Made by a program: the position numbers and the translations under genes. Below the pieces are notes generated by a model that worked only from the letters and a program-made list of their open reading frames with translations, searched no databases and had not been told where the DNA came from. From the NCBI GenBank assembly GCA_947168865.1, contig CAMVNN010000003.1:1-58669 (forward strand): a DNA stretch of 58,669 nucleotides, in the 5' to 3' direction. This DNA is from an uncultured Bacillota bacterium. Its GTDB lineage: Bacteria; Bacillota_I; Bacilli_A; RF39; UBA660. Positions 43,080-52,127 of this stretch are shown piece after piece. How positions within the stretch are numbered: position 1 is the first letter of the stretch; each line of letters starts with the position of its first letter.

Positions 43080-43085
43080 ATTATA
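43080..43085 (-). promoter_or_regulatory. TG-extended -10 box of the kinase-DUF1919 gene
   Basis: TGCTATAAT. It overlaps the upstream ATG of the frame, so translation should begin further in. Confidence 0.6.
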
Positions 43086-43112
43086 GCATGATTTTTAGTA
43101 AAAGTGATTGCT

Positions 43113-44537
43113 TTAATTTATATCAAATTCAACCGAAATGAAATATTCTTTACAATATTTTTTAGTACAAGGATCATTTTGAGTAAAAGCTGTTTTTACA
43201 ATTCGATATCTACCTTTAGATAATTCTCCATAATGTCTTTTCCAATTAATGTTAAACTCTAATATACCATTAATATCTGAGCCATATGCGATTGAATTAA
43301 CAATCATTTTATCATTTAATTCTAATTTTTTCCATTCGTTATTATTCTTTTTCTCAATATAGTAATCAGCACCATAACTATACTTATGACTATAATCAGT
43401 TATTCGAATTTTAGCACTTGTTTTTGTTAAAGTTCCATCAACAATATACATTTTTACATTTTCAAGTTCATTTAACTCAACACTATTGATTTCTTCATTA
43501 TTAATAATAATTTCTTCATTAATTTGATCTGCTGATTTCTTATCAGTTTCTACTATCTTAATAATTGTTGAATTCTTAAAAAGATTTTCAATAGTATCAT
43601 TAATTTTATCAAATGTGTAAAAAGTAAACTCATAAGTATGCCCAGGTATTAATACAAAAGCATTATTGATTAAAACCTTACCTGTTAAACCATTATTTTG
43701 TTTTAATGTTACCTTATTAAATTCTCCATTATATATGCTTGAATCCATTATTTTATATGTCCTAATATAGCTTTCATCTTTATTTTTGGTATGCCCACAA
43801 TATTCACCTTTTAAATCATCAATCATATCTTCGTTGCCAATATAAATATCTTTATTCCCAGCAAGTGTATTACAATACATTATTATAATTCCTGCTTTTT
43901 TAAAAACACTTGTTCCACCATCATATAAACGCATTACTTGATAATTATTATATTCAGCTTGTTTTTCTAAATAATGTTTAAATTCCATAAGAAATATTTG
44001 ATTATGCGATAAAGCTTCTTTTAATTGGTAACATTTTTCGTTTTTATCACAGAAAAAAGTTTGATCAACTCCATAATAATAGATATCTTTTTTATCTATA
44101 GTTACAATTTTTCTAAGTTTATTAAAATCAGAAAGTTGAACGTCAAAGTTAAACAAGTCTATATGAGGATATTCATTTTTTTTAGTTAAAATCAATATAA
44201 GAACTAATGCTATGATTCCAATTATTAATATACTTATTATTAATTTAAATTTATTTTTATGTTTTTTACTTTCATTTAAAGTATTAATAATATTTTCATC
44301 GCTTTTTGTAACTAGTTTTTCTTTGCTTATCTTTTCCCCACTGATTAGTTCATTAACAGATATACCTAGAATTTCACATAGTTTTTCAAATATTGAAACA
44401 TCAGGCATACTCCTTCCGTTTTCCCAATGAGAAATAGCTCGATCAGTTATACCTAACTTATTAGCAAGTTCGGCTTGAGTTAAATGTTTTTCTTTTCTCA
44501 GATTTGCAATAAATTTACCAATTTTTTCTTGATCCAT
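43113..44537 (-). CDS. Membrane-anchored XRE-family regulator with extracytoplasmic domain
   Basis: 474 residues. HTH_3 DNA-binding domain at about 7-62 (LTQAELANKLGITDRAIS, WENGRSMPD), a short linker, one TM helix at about 97-117, then about 350 residues outside the membrane, beta-rich and unrecognised. This one-component plan could pass an outside signal to DNA directly. Residues 1-85 are close to the plus-strand gene at 55240 (QEKIGKF, MPDxSxF, SGEKI, ENIINT), but the rest is unrelated. GGTGAT site and TATAAT upstream. Confidence 0.88.
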   Translation of the reverse strand: MDQEKIGKFIANLRKEKHLTQAELANKLGITDRAISHWENGRSMPDVSIFEKLCEILGISVNELISGEKISKEKLVTKSDENIINTLNESKKHKNKFKLIISILIIGIIALVLILILTKKNEYPHIDLFNFDVQLSDFNKLRKIVTIDKKDIYYYGVDQTFFCDKNEKCYQLKEALSHNQIFLMEFKHYLEKQAEYNNYQVMRLYDGGTSVFKKAGIIIMYCNTLAGNKDIYIGNEDMIDDLKGEYCGHTKNKDESYIRTYKIMDSSIYNGEFNKVTLKQNNGLTGKVLINNAFVLIPGHTYEFTFYTFDKINDTIENLFKNSTIIKIVETDKKSADQINEEIIINNEEINSVELNELENVKMYIVDGTLTKTSAKIRITDYSHKYSYGADYYIEKKNNNEWKKLELNDKMIVNSIAYGSDINGILEFNINWKRHYGELSKGRYRIVKTAFTQNDPCTKKYCKEYFISVEFDIN

Positions 44538-44603
44538 GTTATCACCTAATAATCATTATAGTATAAATAATCTTATCTGTATCCACAGTGTTAGTAGAGT
44601 TAT

Positions 44604-44882
44604 TTATTTTGATTGATTATTCTTGCTTTCTATGTATGCTAAATTTTTAAACGTATCAAATTCGCCCCGTTTAAAATTCAAATTATTTAATTATTCCCAT
44701 AAACCCAAGTATAAAATAACATCTTTATTTCTCATCCAATCTCTAATTGGAAGCCTTGGTTCTTCATTATCAGCATATCTTGCCAAATCAGTAAGCGAAA
44801 TATACTCCTTATTATTGACTACTAAAATGTCGATTTTTTGATTTTTAACCATAATTTGTTTTGCTAGATTTTTGTTATTCAT
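44604..44882 (-). pseudogene. KilA-N-type phage antirepressor remnant
   Basis: The first 63 codons (from ATG 44882, GGGGG site) read like a KilA-N protein: KIDILVVNNKEYISLTDLAR then IRDWMRNKDVILYLGLWE. Then comes TAA, after which the same frame continues with family-like sequence (LNNLNFKRGEFDTFKNLAY) to a second stop at 44604. The match on both sides shows a nonsense mutation, and the C-terminal half of the KilA-N domain is deleted. It keeps a full promoter and a leader shared with the DUF1016 gene at 53 kb. Confidence 0.82.
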
Positions 44883-44897
44883 TTCTCATTCCCCCTT

Positions 44898-44994
44898 TTT
44901 GAATAATAAAAAAAGAGTATACCCCTTAAAGGTATACCCGCATCATTTATATTTGTTCTTGCTCTTAAACAAACATAAGTTATCGACCTAATTT
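44898..44994 (-). ncRNA. Structured leader RNA element, copy 1
   Basis: Read on the minus strand: AATTAGGTCGATAA, an 11-bp stem with a 10-nt loop (arms 44978-44968 and 44957-44947), ATGATGCGGG, then a terminator hairpin (GTATACC/GGTATAC) with a T-run, just before the ribosome binding site. The same layout recurs at 53082-53177 with a different stem sequence that still pairs. Confidence 0.6.
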
Positions 44995-45034
44995 TGATGT
45001 ATTAACATGTGAGCAATCTTATTAATACGATATT

Positions 45035-45063
45035 ATTTTAACAAATGTTGCTAATTAAAACAA
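45035..45063 (-). promoter_or_regulatory. Promoter of leader RNA copy 1 and the KilA-N remnant
   Basis: TTGTTT (45063-45058), 17-bp spacer, TAAAAT (45040-45035). It gives a leader of about 140 nt. Confidence 0.6.
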
Positions 45064-45077
45064 TATAACATCTGAAT

Positions 45078-45746
45078 TTATTTTTTACAATCATTGAATT
45101 CCACAAATGACGAGCCGTTATCAAATGTATGATTATACATTGAATATAAAGTTAACACTTCTACTTTTGAATACTCTGATTTATCTTTTTTTAAATATTC
45201 AACATATTTAGAGTTTTTAACATCAGGATAAGATAGATAAACATAAACTATTTCTAAATCATCTTTATTAATTAAAGCATATTCATATGTATAACCGAAA
45301 CCATCAATCGTGATGTAAGACGGATAATTATAAGTATTTTCATCATATTTTACATAATTTGTGTAACTTTTAGCATTAGAATAACAATTTGCCTTTATAG
45401 TCATCTCTAACTTACTAAGTCTTTCAATTTCAGTATTAAAATCTTCTTCACTATATTTTGTTTTTAAAATAATATAACCATCACTATCAAATAAACCGGT
45501 TTTAAATGAAGACGAGAATGTTGGGTCAATTAAAATATCCTTGTTATCAGGAAATATTGATAAATTTGAATCTAAATCCCCTCCATATTCTTTTATATAG
45601 TGACTTTTATTATAGTTTTCAATGCCATTTATTTCTTTAGTAGGATTTAAATTTAAAGTTAATAAAATTAGAATAAGCAAAAACAAGCAAATTATAATTA
45701 TCAATACTATTTTTAAAGTATTATTCCGTTTTTCAGACTGATTCAT
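45078..45746 (-). CDS. Hypothetical membrane-anchored extracytoplasmic protein
   Basis: 222 residues. Short polar head, TM helix at about 12-31 (VLIIIICLFLLILILLTL), then about 190 residues outside, mixed alpha/beta with many Tyr and Asp residues and one Cys pair possible (ANCYSN, EFNDCKK). No family recognised. It is its own unit, preceded by AAGGAG and a -10 (TATAAT at 45786-45781). It lies between spoVT-like and the KilA-N remnant. Confidence 0.78.
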   Translation of the reverse strand: MNQSEKRNNTLKIVLIIIICLFLLILILLTLNLNPTKEINGIENYNKSHYIKEYGGDLDSNLSIFPDNKDILIDPTFSSSFKTGLFDSDGYIILKTKYSEEDFNTEIERLSKLEMTIKANCYSNAKSYTNYVKYDENTYNYPSYITIDGFGYTYEYALINKDDLEIVYVYLSYPDVKNSKYVEYLKKDKSEYSKVEVLTLYSMYNHTFDNGSSFVEFNDCKK

Positions 45747-45797
45747 AAGTTACTCCTTTTTAATAATATTTATCATTAAAATTATATCATTATTTCA

Positions 45798-45829
45798 TAG
45801 AAAAAAGACACTTTACAAAAAGTATCTCT
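45798..45829 (-). terminator. Intrinsic terminator after the spoVT-like gene
   Basis: AGATACTT-TTTGTA-AAGTGTCTTTTTT, one G-U pair. Confidence 0.78.
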
Positions 45830-45855
45830 ATATTATTTGCATTTATCCTCACATA

Positions 45856-46353
45856 TTAAATATACGTTTCTAAATATAATTTAATAATCTGATCTAATAT
45901 AATTTCGTTTTTATTGAAATTATCTATATTTTTCAAATATATTACTATAGAGCCATATAAAACACTATTTTTTAATATTGGATAAATTAATAAATTCTCG
46001 ATTTTTTTATCATTTTCATTAATCTGTAAACCATTTATTAAACTCTTTTGACGTTTGTTTACAATACTGATAAATCTATCTGATAAAGTCATTCCTATTA
46101 ATTCTTTTTTAGTTCCTGAAACAACTCTATTTAAATTAGTTACTAAAATATCAGTATCAAGTAAATCCTTTAAAATATTAATCAAAACTTCATTATTTTT
46201 AGATTCAATCACATCAATTTTAGATAATATTATTTTACTATCTATTACATTTATTCCAAGTAAAGTATCCTCATTTATATTAAGATTCTTTCTAATCTGA
46301 GATGGAATTACTATTCTACCTAAAGAATCAATTGTTTTGATATTAAAATCCAT
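45856..46353 (-). CDS. spoVT: SpoVT-like AbrB/GAF transcriptional regulator
   Basis: 165 residues, two domains as in SpoVT: an N-terminal swapped-hairpin AbrB domain (DSLGRIVIPSQIRKNLNI) and a GAF-like C-terminal domain (ILVTNLNRVVSGTKKELIG, LIYPILKNSVLYGSIVIYL). In Bacillus SpoVT tunes sigma-G gene expression in the forespore. It is weaker in sequence than typical SpoVT, but the order pth-mfd-spoVT is kept with one gene between, which supports orthology. The ATG at 46353 has GAGGTG; the GTG two codons earlier overlaps that site. Confidence 0.82.
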   Translation of the reverse strand: MDFNIKTIDSLGRIVIPSQIRKNLNINEDTLLGINVIDSKIILSKIDVIESKNNEVLINILKDLLDTDILVTNLNRVVSGTKKELIGMTLSDRFISIVNKRQKSLINGLQINENDKKIENLLIYPILKNSVLYGSIVIYLKNIDNFNKNEIILDQIIKLYLETYI

Positions 46354-46376
46354 AAGCACACCTCATTTTTAATATC

Positions 46377-46411
46377 AACAAAAAAAGGTAGTTTATACTA
46401 TCTTTTTTATC
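46377..46411 (-). terminator. Intrinsic terminator overlapping the 46.4-47.1 kb gene end
   Basis: AAAAAGATAGT-ATAA-ACTACCTTTTTTT with one mismatch. Confidence 0.75.
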
Positions 46412-47093
46412 TGTTTGTACAATCACCCCATGGGTCTCCCCAACCTTCTGGAGTTTCACCATCTATAGGATTTGTAACGTAATAAGCAAGGCTATCTTTA
46501 TCTTCTGGCTCAATTGCATTTTTCTTTAATTCTATAGTTTTTCCATCATAATTAATTACCAATGTTTCACTATCTTTTATAGTTAATGTATAAGTTTTTA
46601 AATCTTTTTTATAAAAACATGCATCACAACCATAATATACTGTTTCTTTTAATGTAACCACATTATTCTCAACCATATATGTTCCAACATTAGCATCACT
46701 ACAAGCCATAATATTGCTAATTATAAATTTAAAAGACCCATCTTCTCTTAAATAAAGCTTTTCAAAATCATTATCTTGCTCTGCACCATAAGCTCCTACA
46801 TAAACTTTAGGATCAGTCTCTTTCTTTTCTTCAGTATTTTTGTTTTCCTCAACATTTTGAACTGGTTCTTTTATTTCTTCTTTCTTAAGACATTTGTCAT
46901 ATACAATAAAACCAGCAAGTAATAAAGAAATAATCATAAATATTATTAGCAATGCGTTATTAGATTTACTAGGTTTATTACTTTCATCATTTAGCTTTTG
47001 TTCATAATTATTTACTTGATTATTCTGAATGGGTTCGTTAACAATACTTTGATTTTCTTGATTCACTCCTATATTTTGATTTTCCTCGTTCAC
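46407..47093 (-). CDS. Hypothetical membrane-anchored protein
   Basis: 228 residues. An Asn/Gln-rich cytoplasmic head of about 47 residues, a TM helix (about 48-65), a Lys/Glu-rich linker and an extracytoplasmic beta domain with Cys residues (MACSDAN, YYGCDACF, DCTNR). The pattern of a simple stress-type beta sheet (KLYLREDGSFKFI, GTYMVENNVVTLKE) resembles lipocalin-like or META-like modules that occur after such anchors. Family not recognised. It separates mfd from spoVT-like and has AGGAGG upstream. Confidence 0.8.
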   Translation of the reverse strand: MNEENQNIGVNQENQSIVNEPIQNNQVNNYEQKLNDESNKPSKSNNALLIIFMIISLLLAGFIVYDKCLKKEEIKEPVQNVEENKNTEEKKETDPKVYVGAYGAEQDNDFEKLYLREDGSFKFIISNIMACSDANVGTYMVENNVVTLKETVYYGCDACFYKKDLKTYTLTIKDSETLVINYDGKTIELKKNAIEPEDKDSLAYYVTNPIDGETPEGWGDPWGDCTNR

Positions 47094-47186
47094 TTTCTAT
47101 TCCTCCTACTATACAATTACATTATAAATTTAAAAAAAAGCCTTTGCAATATTTTTTTATATTAATTATGTCAAGCAAAAAGAAAG

Positions 47187-50100
47187 TTATTTTTTAAAAC
47201 TTCCTTCTATTACTTCAAGTAAATCAATTAAGTAATAAACAAAATGTCTTTCTAGATGAACTATATCTAAAGTGATATAAAGCTTACCATGACGTTCACT
47301 AAAGCGATACATATTACCTAACTTATTAACATCCATGAATAATTTCTTACCATCAATTGATGCATACATTTCTTTAGGTAATCCAATGATAATTGAATTT
47401 TTGGTCTGAGTAACATCATTTATTTTAAGTTTTCTTGCATATTTTTCAAACCACTCTTCATACATGTAAACATCTAAAGTTTCATCACAAGTACCAAAAC
47501 GATCTTCAATTTCTTCTTTAACGTCCAAAAGTTTATCAAGTGAATCAATAGTATTAATCTTCTTATGGATTTCAATCTTAAGTTCTTCATCAGAAACTAT
47601 CTTATCATCAATAGCTGTTGAAACATCAAGTAATGGTTGTTCACTTTCTTCAGGTTCTTCGTCTTTAATATTACCTTTTAATCTTTCAACTTCAGTATTT
47701 AAGAGTTCTAAGAAATATTCAATACCAATGGCATCAATAAAACCAGCTTGTTCACTACCAAGAATGTCTCCTGCACCTCTTATTGATAAGTCACGCATAG
47801 CAATGGCAAAACCACTACCAAGTTCTGTAAATTCTTTAATAACTTTAAGTCTTTTATTAGCAACCTCTGATAAAATCTTTCTTTGATCATACATTAAATA
47901 ACAATAAGCTATTTTATTACTACGACCAACACGACCACGAATTTGATATAACTGTGATAAACCAAACTTATCAGCATCAAGAATAATAATCGTGTTAACA
48001 CTAGGTATATCAATACCAATTTCAATAATAGTCGTACAAAGTAACACATCATACTCTTTATTGATAAATGCGTTCATCACATCTTCAAGTTCTTTTTTAT
48101 TCATCTGACCATGAGCACAGACTATTCTTGCATCTTTAATGTTTTTACTTAAATAAGCGGCTTTTTCTTCCATTCCCTCAACTCTATTTGAAAGAATATA
48201 CACTTGTCCACCACGTGAAAGTTCTTTATAAACAGCATCCTTAATAATTTGAATATTTTCTGCCAAAACATAAGTCTGAACTGGATATCTATTAGTTGGT
48301 GGTGTTTCAATCAAAGATAGATTTCGAAGTCCTGATAAAGACATCTGCAAAGTTCTTGGAATTGGAGTTGCTGATAAAGTCAAAACATCAATGTTATTCT
48401 TTAACTCTTTAATCTTTTCTTTATGTTTAACACCAAATCTCTGTTCTTCATCAATTACAAGTAAACCCAAGTCTTTAAAAACAATGTCATTACTAAGTAA
48501 ACGATGCGTACCAATTAAAATATCAACCTTCCCGTTTTTCGTATCTTCAATAATTTCTTTAGCTTTAGCAGGTGTTACAAAACGATTTAGTAAAGCAACA
48601 CGAACCGGGAATGACTTAAAACGTTCTTTCGCATTATCATAATGTTGTTGTGAAAGAATCGTAGTTGGGCACAAGAATATTACTTGTTTACCCGATAAAA
48701 CAGCTTTAAACATTGCCCTGAAAGCAACTTCAGTTTTACCAAAACCAACATCTCCACAAAGTAAACGATCCATTGGAACAGGACGTTCCATATCTTTTTT
48801 TATCTCTTTAATTACTTTAATTTGATCAGGTGTTTCAGCATACTCAAATTCTTTTTCAAATTCGAGCTGCGTATCATCATCTTTAACAAAAGCAAAACCT
48901 TCAGTTGATTCACGAATTGCATAAAGTTCAAGTAATGAACCTGCAATATCTTCAATTCTTTTTGCAGCTTTTGCTTTAGTTTTCTGCCATTCAACTGAAT
49001 TAAGTTTATTTAACTTAGGTGCTGAAGCATCACTATTAGAATACTTCTTAATTAAATCAATCTTTTCAACGGGAATATATAGTTTATCAGTACCAGCATA
49101 TTCAAGCATCAAATATTCTTTAGTTAAATCACCTTTTTTAAGTGTTCTAAGCCCATTATAACGTCCAATCCCATACTTATAATGAACTACATAATCTCCT
49201 ATTTCAAGCTTATTAATGTCCCTTATTTTAGTACCCATTGTAAAGCTTGTTTTATATTTTTTGCTATCTTCTTTTTTATTTAATAATTCTTTTTCACTTA
49301 AAACAACTAAATCATTATAAATAAAGCCATTTGATATATTTTTAATAATTAAATTAACTTTACCAACTTTAATATCTTTTTCAGTTGTAATAACATAATT
49401 CTTATTTTCTAAAACATTATATACTTTAGCAAGAACATTTTTATTACTTAAACATAAAACAACTGTTTTATTATTCTTTAAGTATTTATCAAATTCTTTC
49501 TTTAAATCATTAATACTGATCTTATAAAAATCAATATCTTTTGAATCAATACTAAGTGATTTACCTTTGATATTTCTTTCCGTATTAAAGTCATCAATAT
49601 ATATAGTATCTTTTGAATAAATTTCATCTAATTCAAACATATATTTAGTTGAACCAGGAAGATCTATACTCTTACTATATTCAAGCATTTCTTCAGCTAA
49701 ATGAGTATAACCAACTTCAATATCGTTATAATTTAAATAAATCAAAGTAGCATCATTTAAATAATTATAAATACTATCTACTTCTATATATTTAGGTAAT
49801 TCTCTTTGTTTTCTTGTTTCACTATTAGCAAGAAACTCCGTAATTGGTTTAACAATAACAGAATCAATAGTTTCAATTGTTAACTGCGTATTAACATCAA
49901 ATCTTTTGATACTCTCAATTTCATCACCCCAAAGTTCTAAACGAATTGGGTTTTTCTCATCAATCGGGAAAATATCAATAACATAACCACGAATAGCCAT
50001 TTCACCAGTTTTAGTAACTGTTATTTCTCTTTTATAACCAAGTTCTGTTAAAACCTCTAAAATCTTATTACTATCAAGAGAATCTCCCTTTTTAAACTTT

Positions 50101-50468
50101 AAAATCTTATCAGAATAAATACTCTTTTTCGGTAAAAAACGAAGAAAACCCATCAAATTAGTTACTACTATCTGTTCTTTTTCTTTTAATAGTTCATTGA
50201 TAGTTTCTAAACGGGTAATTTCTAATTCTGGACTTATAGCTAAAGCTTCACTTGTAAGAAAATCATCCATTGGAAAGAATAAGACTTTATCGGTATAATT
50301 TTCTAAATCATAGAATAATTTATTAGCTTCATATAAGGTATTCGCCACGACTAAAACTGACTTTTTCGTTTGAAGGAAAAAGTCATAAATATAAATAGCC
50401 TTTAATTCACTACTAGAAATAATAATGTTTGATACTGAAGAATCAATATCAAAAAAGTGTTCAAACAT
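47187..50468 (-). CDS. mfd: Transcription-repair coupling factor
   Basis: Removes RNA polymerase stalled at DNA damage and recruits UvrA. 1093 residues. A UvrB-like N-terminal part, the RNA polymerase-interaction (CarD-like) domain (GDYVVHYKYGIGRYNGL), the RecG-like ATPase (Walker A GDVGFGKTEVAFRA, DEEQRFGVKHKE, SATPIPRTLQM, then IIEIGIDIPSVNT, QLYQIRGRVGRS) and the C-terminal TRCF domain are all present. It starts 4 bp after pth with GGTGAT, and spoVT-like lies downstream. Confidence 0.97.
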   Translation of the reverse strand: MFEHFFDIDSSVSNIIISSSELKAIYIYDFFLQTKKSVLVVANTLYEANKLFYDLENYTDKVLFFPMDDFLTSEALAISPELEITRLETINELLKEKEQIVVTNLMGFLRFLPKKSIYSDKILKFKKGDSLDSNKILEVLTELGYKREITVTKTGEMAIRGYVIDIFPIDEKNPIRLELWGDEIESIKRFDVNTQLTIETIDSVIVKPITEFLANSETRKQRELPKYIEVDSIYNYLNDATLIYLNYNDIEVGYTHLAEEMLEYSKSIDLPGSTKYMFELDEIYSKDTIYIDDFNTERNIKGKSLSIDSKDIDFYKISINDLKKEFDKYLKNNKTVVLCLSNKNVLAKVYNVLENKNYVITTEKDIKVGKVNLIIKNISNGFIYNDLVVLSEKELLNKKEDSKKYKTSFTMGTKIRDINKLEIGDYVVHYKYGIGRYNGLRTLKKGDLTKEYLMLEYAGTDKLYIPVEKIDLIKKYSNSDASAPKLNKLNSVEWQKTKAKAAKRIEDIAGSLLELYAIRESTEGFAFVKDDDTQLEFEKEFEYAETPDQIKVIKEIKKDMERPVPMDRLLCGDVGFGKTEVAFRAMFKAVLSGKQVIFLCPTTILSQQHYDNAKERFKSFPVRVALLNRFVTPAKAKEIIEDTKNGKVDILIGTHRLLSNDIVFKDLGLLVIDEEQRFGVKHKEKIKELKNNIDVLTLSATPIPRTLQMSLSGLRNLSLIETPPTNRYPVQTYVLAENIQIIKDAVYKELSRGGQVYILSNRVEGMEEKAAYLSKNIKDARIVCAHGQMNKKELEDVMNAFINKEYDVLLCTTIIEIGIDIPSVNTIIILDADKFGLSQLYQIRGRVGRSNKIAYCYLMYDQRKILSEVANKRLKVIKEFTELGSGFAIAMRDLSIRGAGDILGSEQAGFIDAIGIEYFLELLNTEVERLKGNIKDEEPEESEQPLLDVSTAIDDKIVSDEELKIEIHKKINTIDSLDKLLDVKEEIEDRFGTCDETLDVYMYEEWFEKYARKLKINDVTQTKNSIIIGLPKEMYASIDGKKLFMDVNKLGNMYRFSERHGKLYITLDIVHLERHFVYYLIDLLEVIEGSFKK

Positions 50469-50472
50469 ATTA

Positions 50473-51030
50473 TCACCTATTATATTTATTCATTAAATTG
50501 GTAAAAGTCATTTTAAATAAATCTGAATAAATATTAAAAACAATTTCTTTTAAATTAGATATTTTATCTAAATCTTCTTTAGATAATTTACCAAGAACAT
50601 AATCTTTTTTATCTATCATACTATTTTTACCAATACCAATTTTAATACGTTTATAGTCTTGAGTAGCAAGATGAAGTTCAATATTTTTTAATCCATTATG
50701 ACCTGCACTAGAACCACTCAAGCGAAGTTTAAATGTTCCAACTTCTAAATCCATATCATCATTGATGATTAAAATGTTTTCAAGAGGAATTTTAAAGTAA
50801 TCAACAAAATCACCTATTACTTCACCAGATAAATTAATATATTTTTGAGGTTTCAATAATATTACCTTTTCACCATCAATATTATCTTCAGCATATATTC
50901 CACCCATTTTTTCACGATTAAAACTTATATTACGTTTTTCTGCAATATAATCAATCATCATAAAACCAATATTATGGCGTGTTTTTTCATATTCTTTTCC
51001 TGGATTACCAAGACCTATTACTAAATACAT
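50473..51030 (-). CDS. pth: Peptidyl-tRNA hydrolase
   Basis: Frees peptides from peptidyl-tRNA dropped by the ribosome. 185 residues from the ATG at 51030 (AAGGAGG). VIGLGNPGKEYEKTRHNIGF with the catalytic His, LLKPQKYINLSGE, INDDMDLEVGTFKLR and GSSAGHNGLKNIE are intact. It is the first gene of pth-mfd, as in Bacillus; the fin gene that lies between them there is absent. A TATAAT lies about 40 bp upstream. Confidence 0.97.
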   Translation of the reverse strand: MYLVIGLGNPGKEYEKTRHNIGFMMIDYIAEKRNISFNREKMGGIYAEDNIDGEKVILLKPQKYINLSGEVIGDFVDYFKIPLENILIINDDMDLEVGTFKLRLSGSSAGHNGLKNIELHLATQDYKRIKIGIGKNSMIDKKDYVLGKLSKEDLDKISNLKEIVFNIYSDLFKMTFTNLMNKYNR

Positions 51031-51113
51031 ACTGATTCCTCCTTGACTTAAATAATTATAACACATTTGATTAAATTTAACTATTAGTTACTTTCTAATA
51101 TTCTCTATTATGA

Positions 51114-51119
51114 TATAAT
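51114..51119 (+). promoter_or_regulatory. -10 box of the 51.1 kb plus-strand gene
   Basis: TATAAT 19 bp before the start codon; no clear -35. Confidence 0.5.
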
Positions 51120-51137
51120 ATTAATGAAGGTGATACG

Positions 51138-52058
51138 ATGAAATTAAATAATAAACCACTCAACTTTTTTAATTTACTAGAACAGATGCGCCTTGGCGAC
51201 TATTTGACATTTAAATATAACAAATCGACAATTGGAATAAATTTAGATTACCAAAAATCTCAAAATAATGAAAATAAGATTCTTTATTATTTTGAATGCG
51301 ATACGATGGGCGAAGAATTGGATTGCAAACTTTATAGTTCGATAGATGAATTACTTAATAACGCATTAATAGAAGGAAGAAAAATTAATGATGTTTTTAA
51401 CGATATTGAATTAGTATATTATCATGAACCAAACGAGCAAAAATGCGAACAAAATAACGATGGTAAAAATGTAAGAAACTCAAAAAAAATAATAGTAGGA
51501 TTAATTCTAGGAATTATTATTGGATTAATAATCGGGATTATTATTGGCTTTTGCGTAAAAATGAATACTAATAATGATGAATATATAGGAAATTCAACAA
51601 TTGGATATGACAAAAAGTTTGTTGGTAAATGGGAATACAATACAAAATATGAAGACATTGAAGTAGAGTTAAACAAAACTTTAAATTCATATCGAGAAAA
51701 GTATGTTTTAAAACCAACTTCAAGCGGTTGCATATGTGATAATACTAACGGAAATATCTTAGTTAGTAATTATAAGACAAACAATACTCTATTGATAAAT
51801 AACGATGGTACTGTCGAATATTTTGAATATTGGGGATATATTACTAATAATTGTGAAGTCGAAATAAAAACAAATTATCATTACAAAGGCACTTTTGAAA
51901 ATTCAAGAATAGTTTTTAAGCAAGCAGAATCAAACGGCACATGGCAAGATTTTAGATCTGTGCATACTATATATCTTGTAGATGACGATACATTGCACTA
52001 TAAAGTAAACGATGAAAATCCGTCAAGTGCAACATACTTATTCATAAAAATGAATTAA
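51138..52058 (+). CDS. Hypothetical membrane-anchored protein with glycine-zipper TM helix
   Basis: 306 residues. A cytoplasmic N-terminal domain of about 115 residues (YLTFKYNKSTIGINLDY, ELDCKLYSSIDELL), one TM helix rich in Gly/Ile (VGLILGIIIGLIIGIIIGF, about 119-139) whose GxxxG spacing favours helix pairing, and an extracytoplasmic beta domain (VGKWEYNTKYEDIEVEL, NNDGTVEYFEYWG) that resembles lipocalin-like stress modules. No family named. GGTGAT site. First of the accessory genes on the plus strand. Confidence 0.8.
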   Translation: MKLNNKPLNFFNLLEQMRLGDYLTFKYNKSTIGINLDYQKSQNNENKILYYFECDTMGEELDCKLYSSIDELLNNALIEGRKINDVFNDIELVYYHEPNEQKCEQNNDGKNVRNSKKIIVGLILGIIIGLIIGIIIGFCVKMNTNNDEYIGNSTIGYDKKFVGKWEYNTKYEDIEVELNKTLNSYREKYVLKPTSSGCICDNTNGNILVSNYKTNNTLLINNDGTVEYFEYWGYITNNCEVEIKTNYHYKGTFENSRIVFKQAESNGTWQDFRSVHTIYLVDDDTLHYKVNDENPSSATYLFIKMN

Positions 52059-52071
52059 ATCTGTTTAATTC

Positions 52072-52101
52072 TTAAAAAGGCATCACTCATGCCTTTTTTT
52101 A
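52072..52101 (+). terminator. Intrinsic terminator of the AAAAAGGCAT type
   Basis: AAAAAGGCAT-CACTC-ATGCCTTTTTTT. The same stem recurs at 55107, 56398 and 58226. Confidence 0.88.
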
Positions 52102-52127
52102 TTAATATTAATTATCTAAATATTAAA

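Noticed and set aside
43058..43081. ATG at 43081 as the start of the kinase-DUF1919 gene
   Set aside because: It overlaps a TG-extended -10 box, so it would lie upstream of transcription; TTG at 43057 has a placed AGGATG site.
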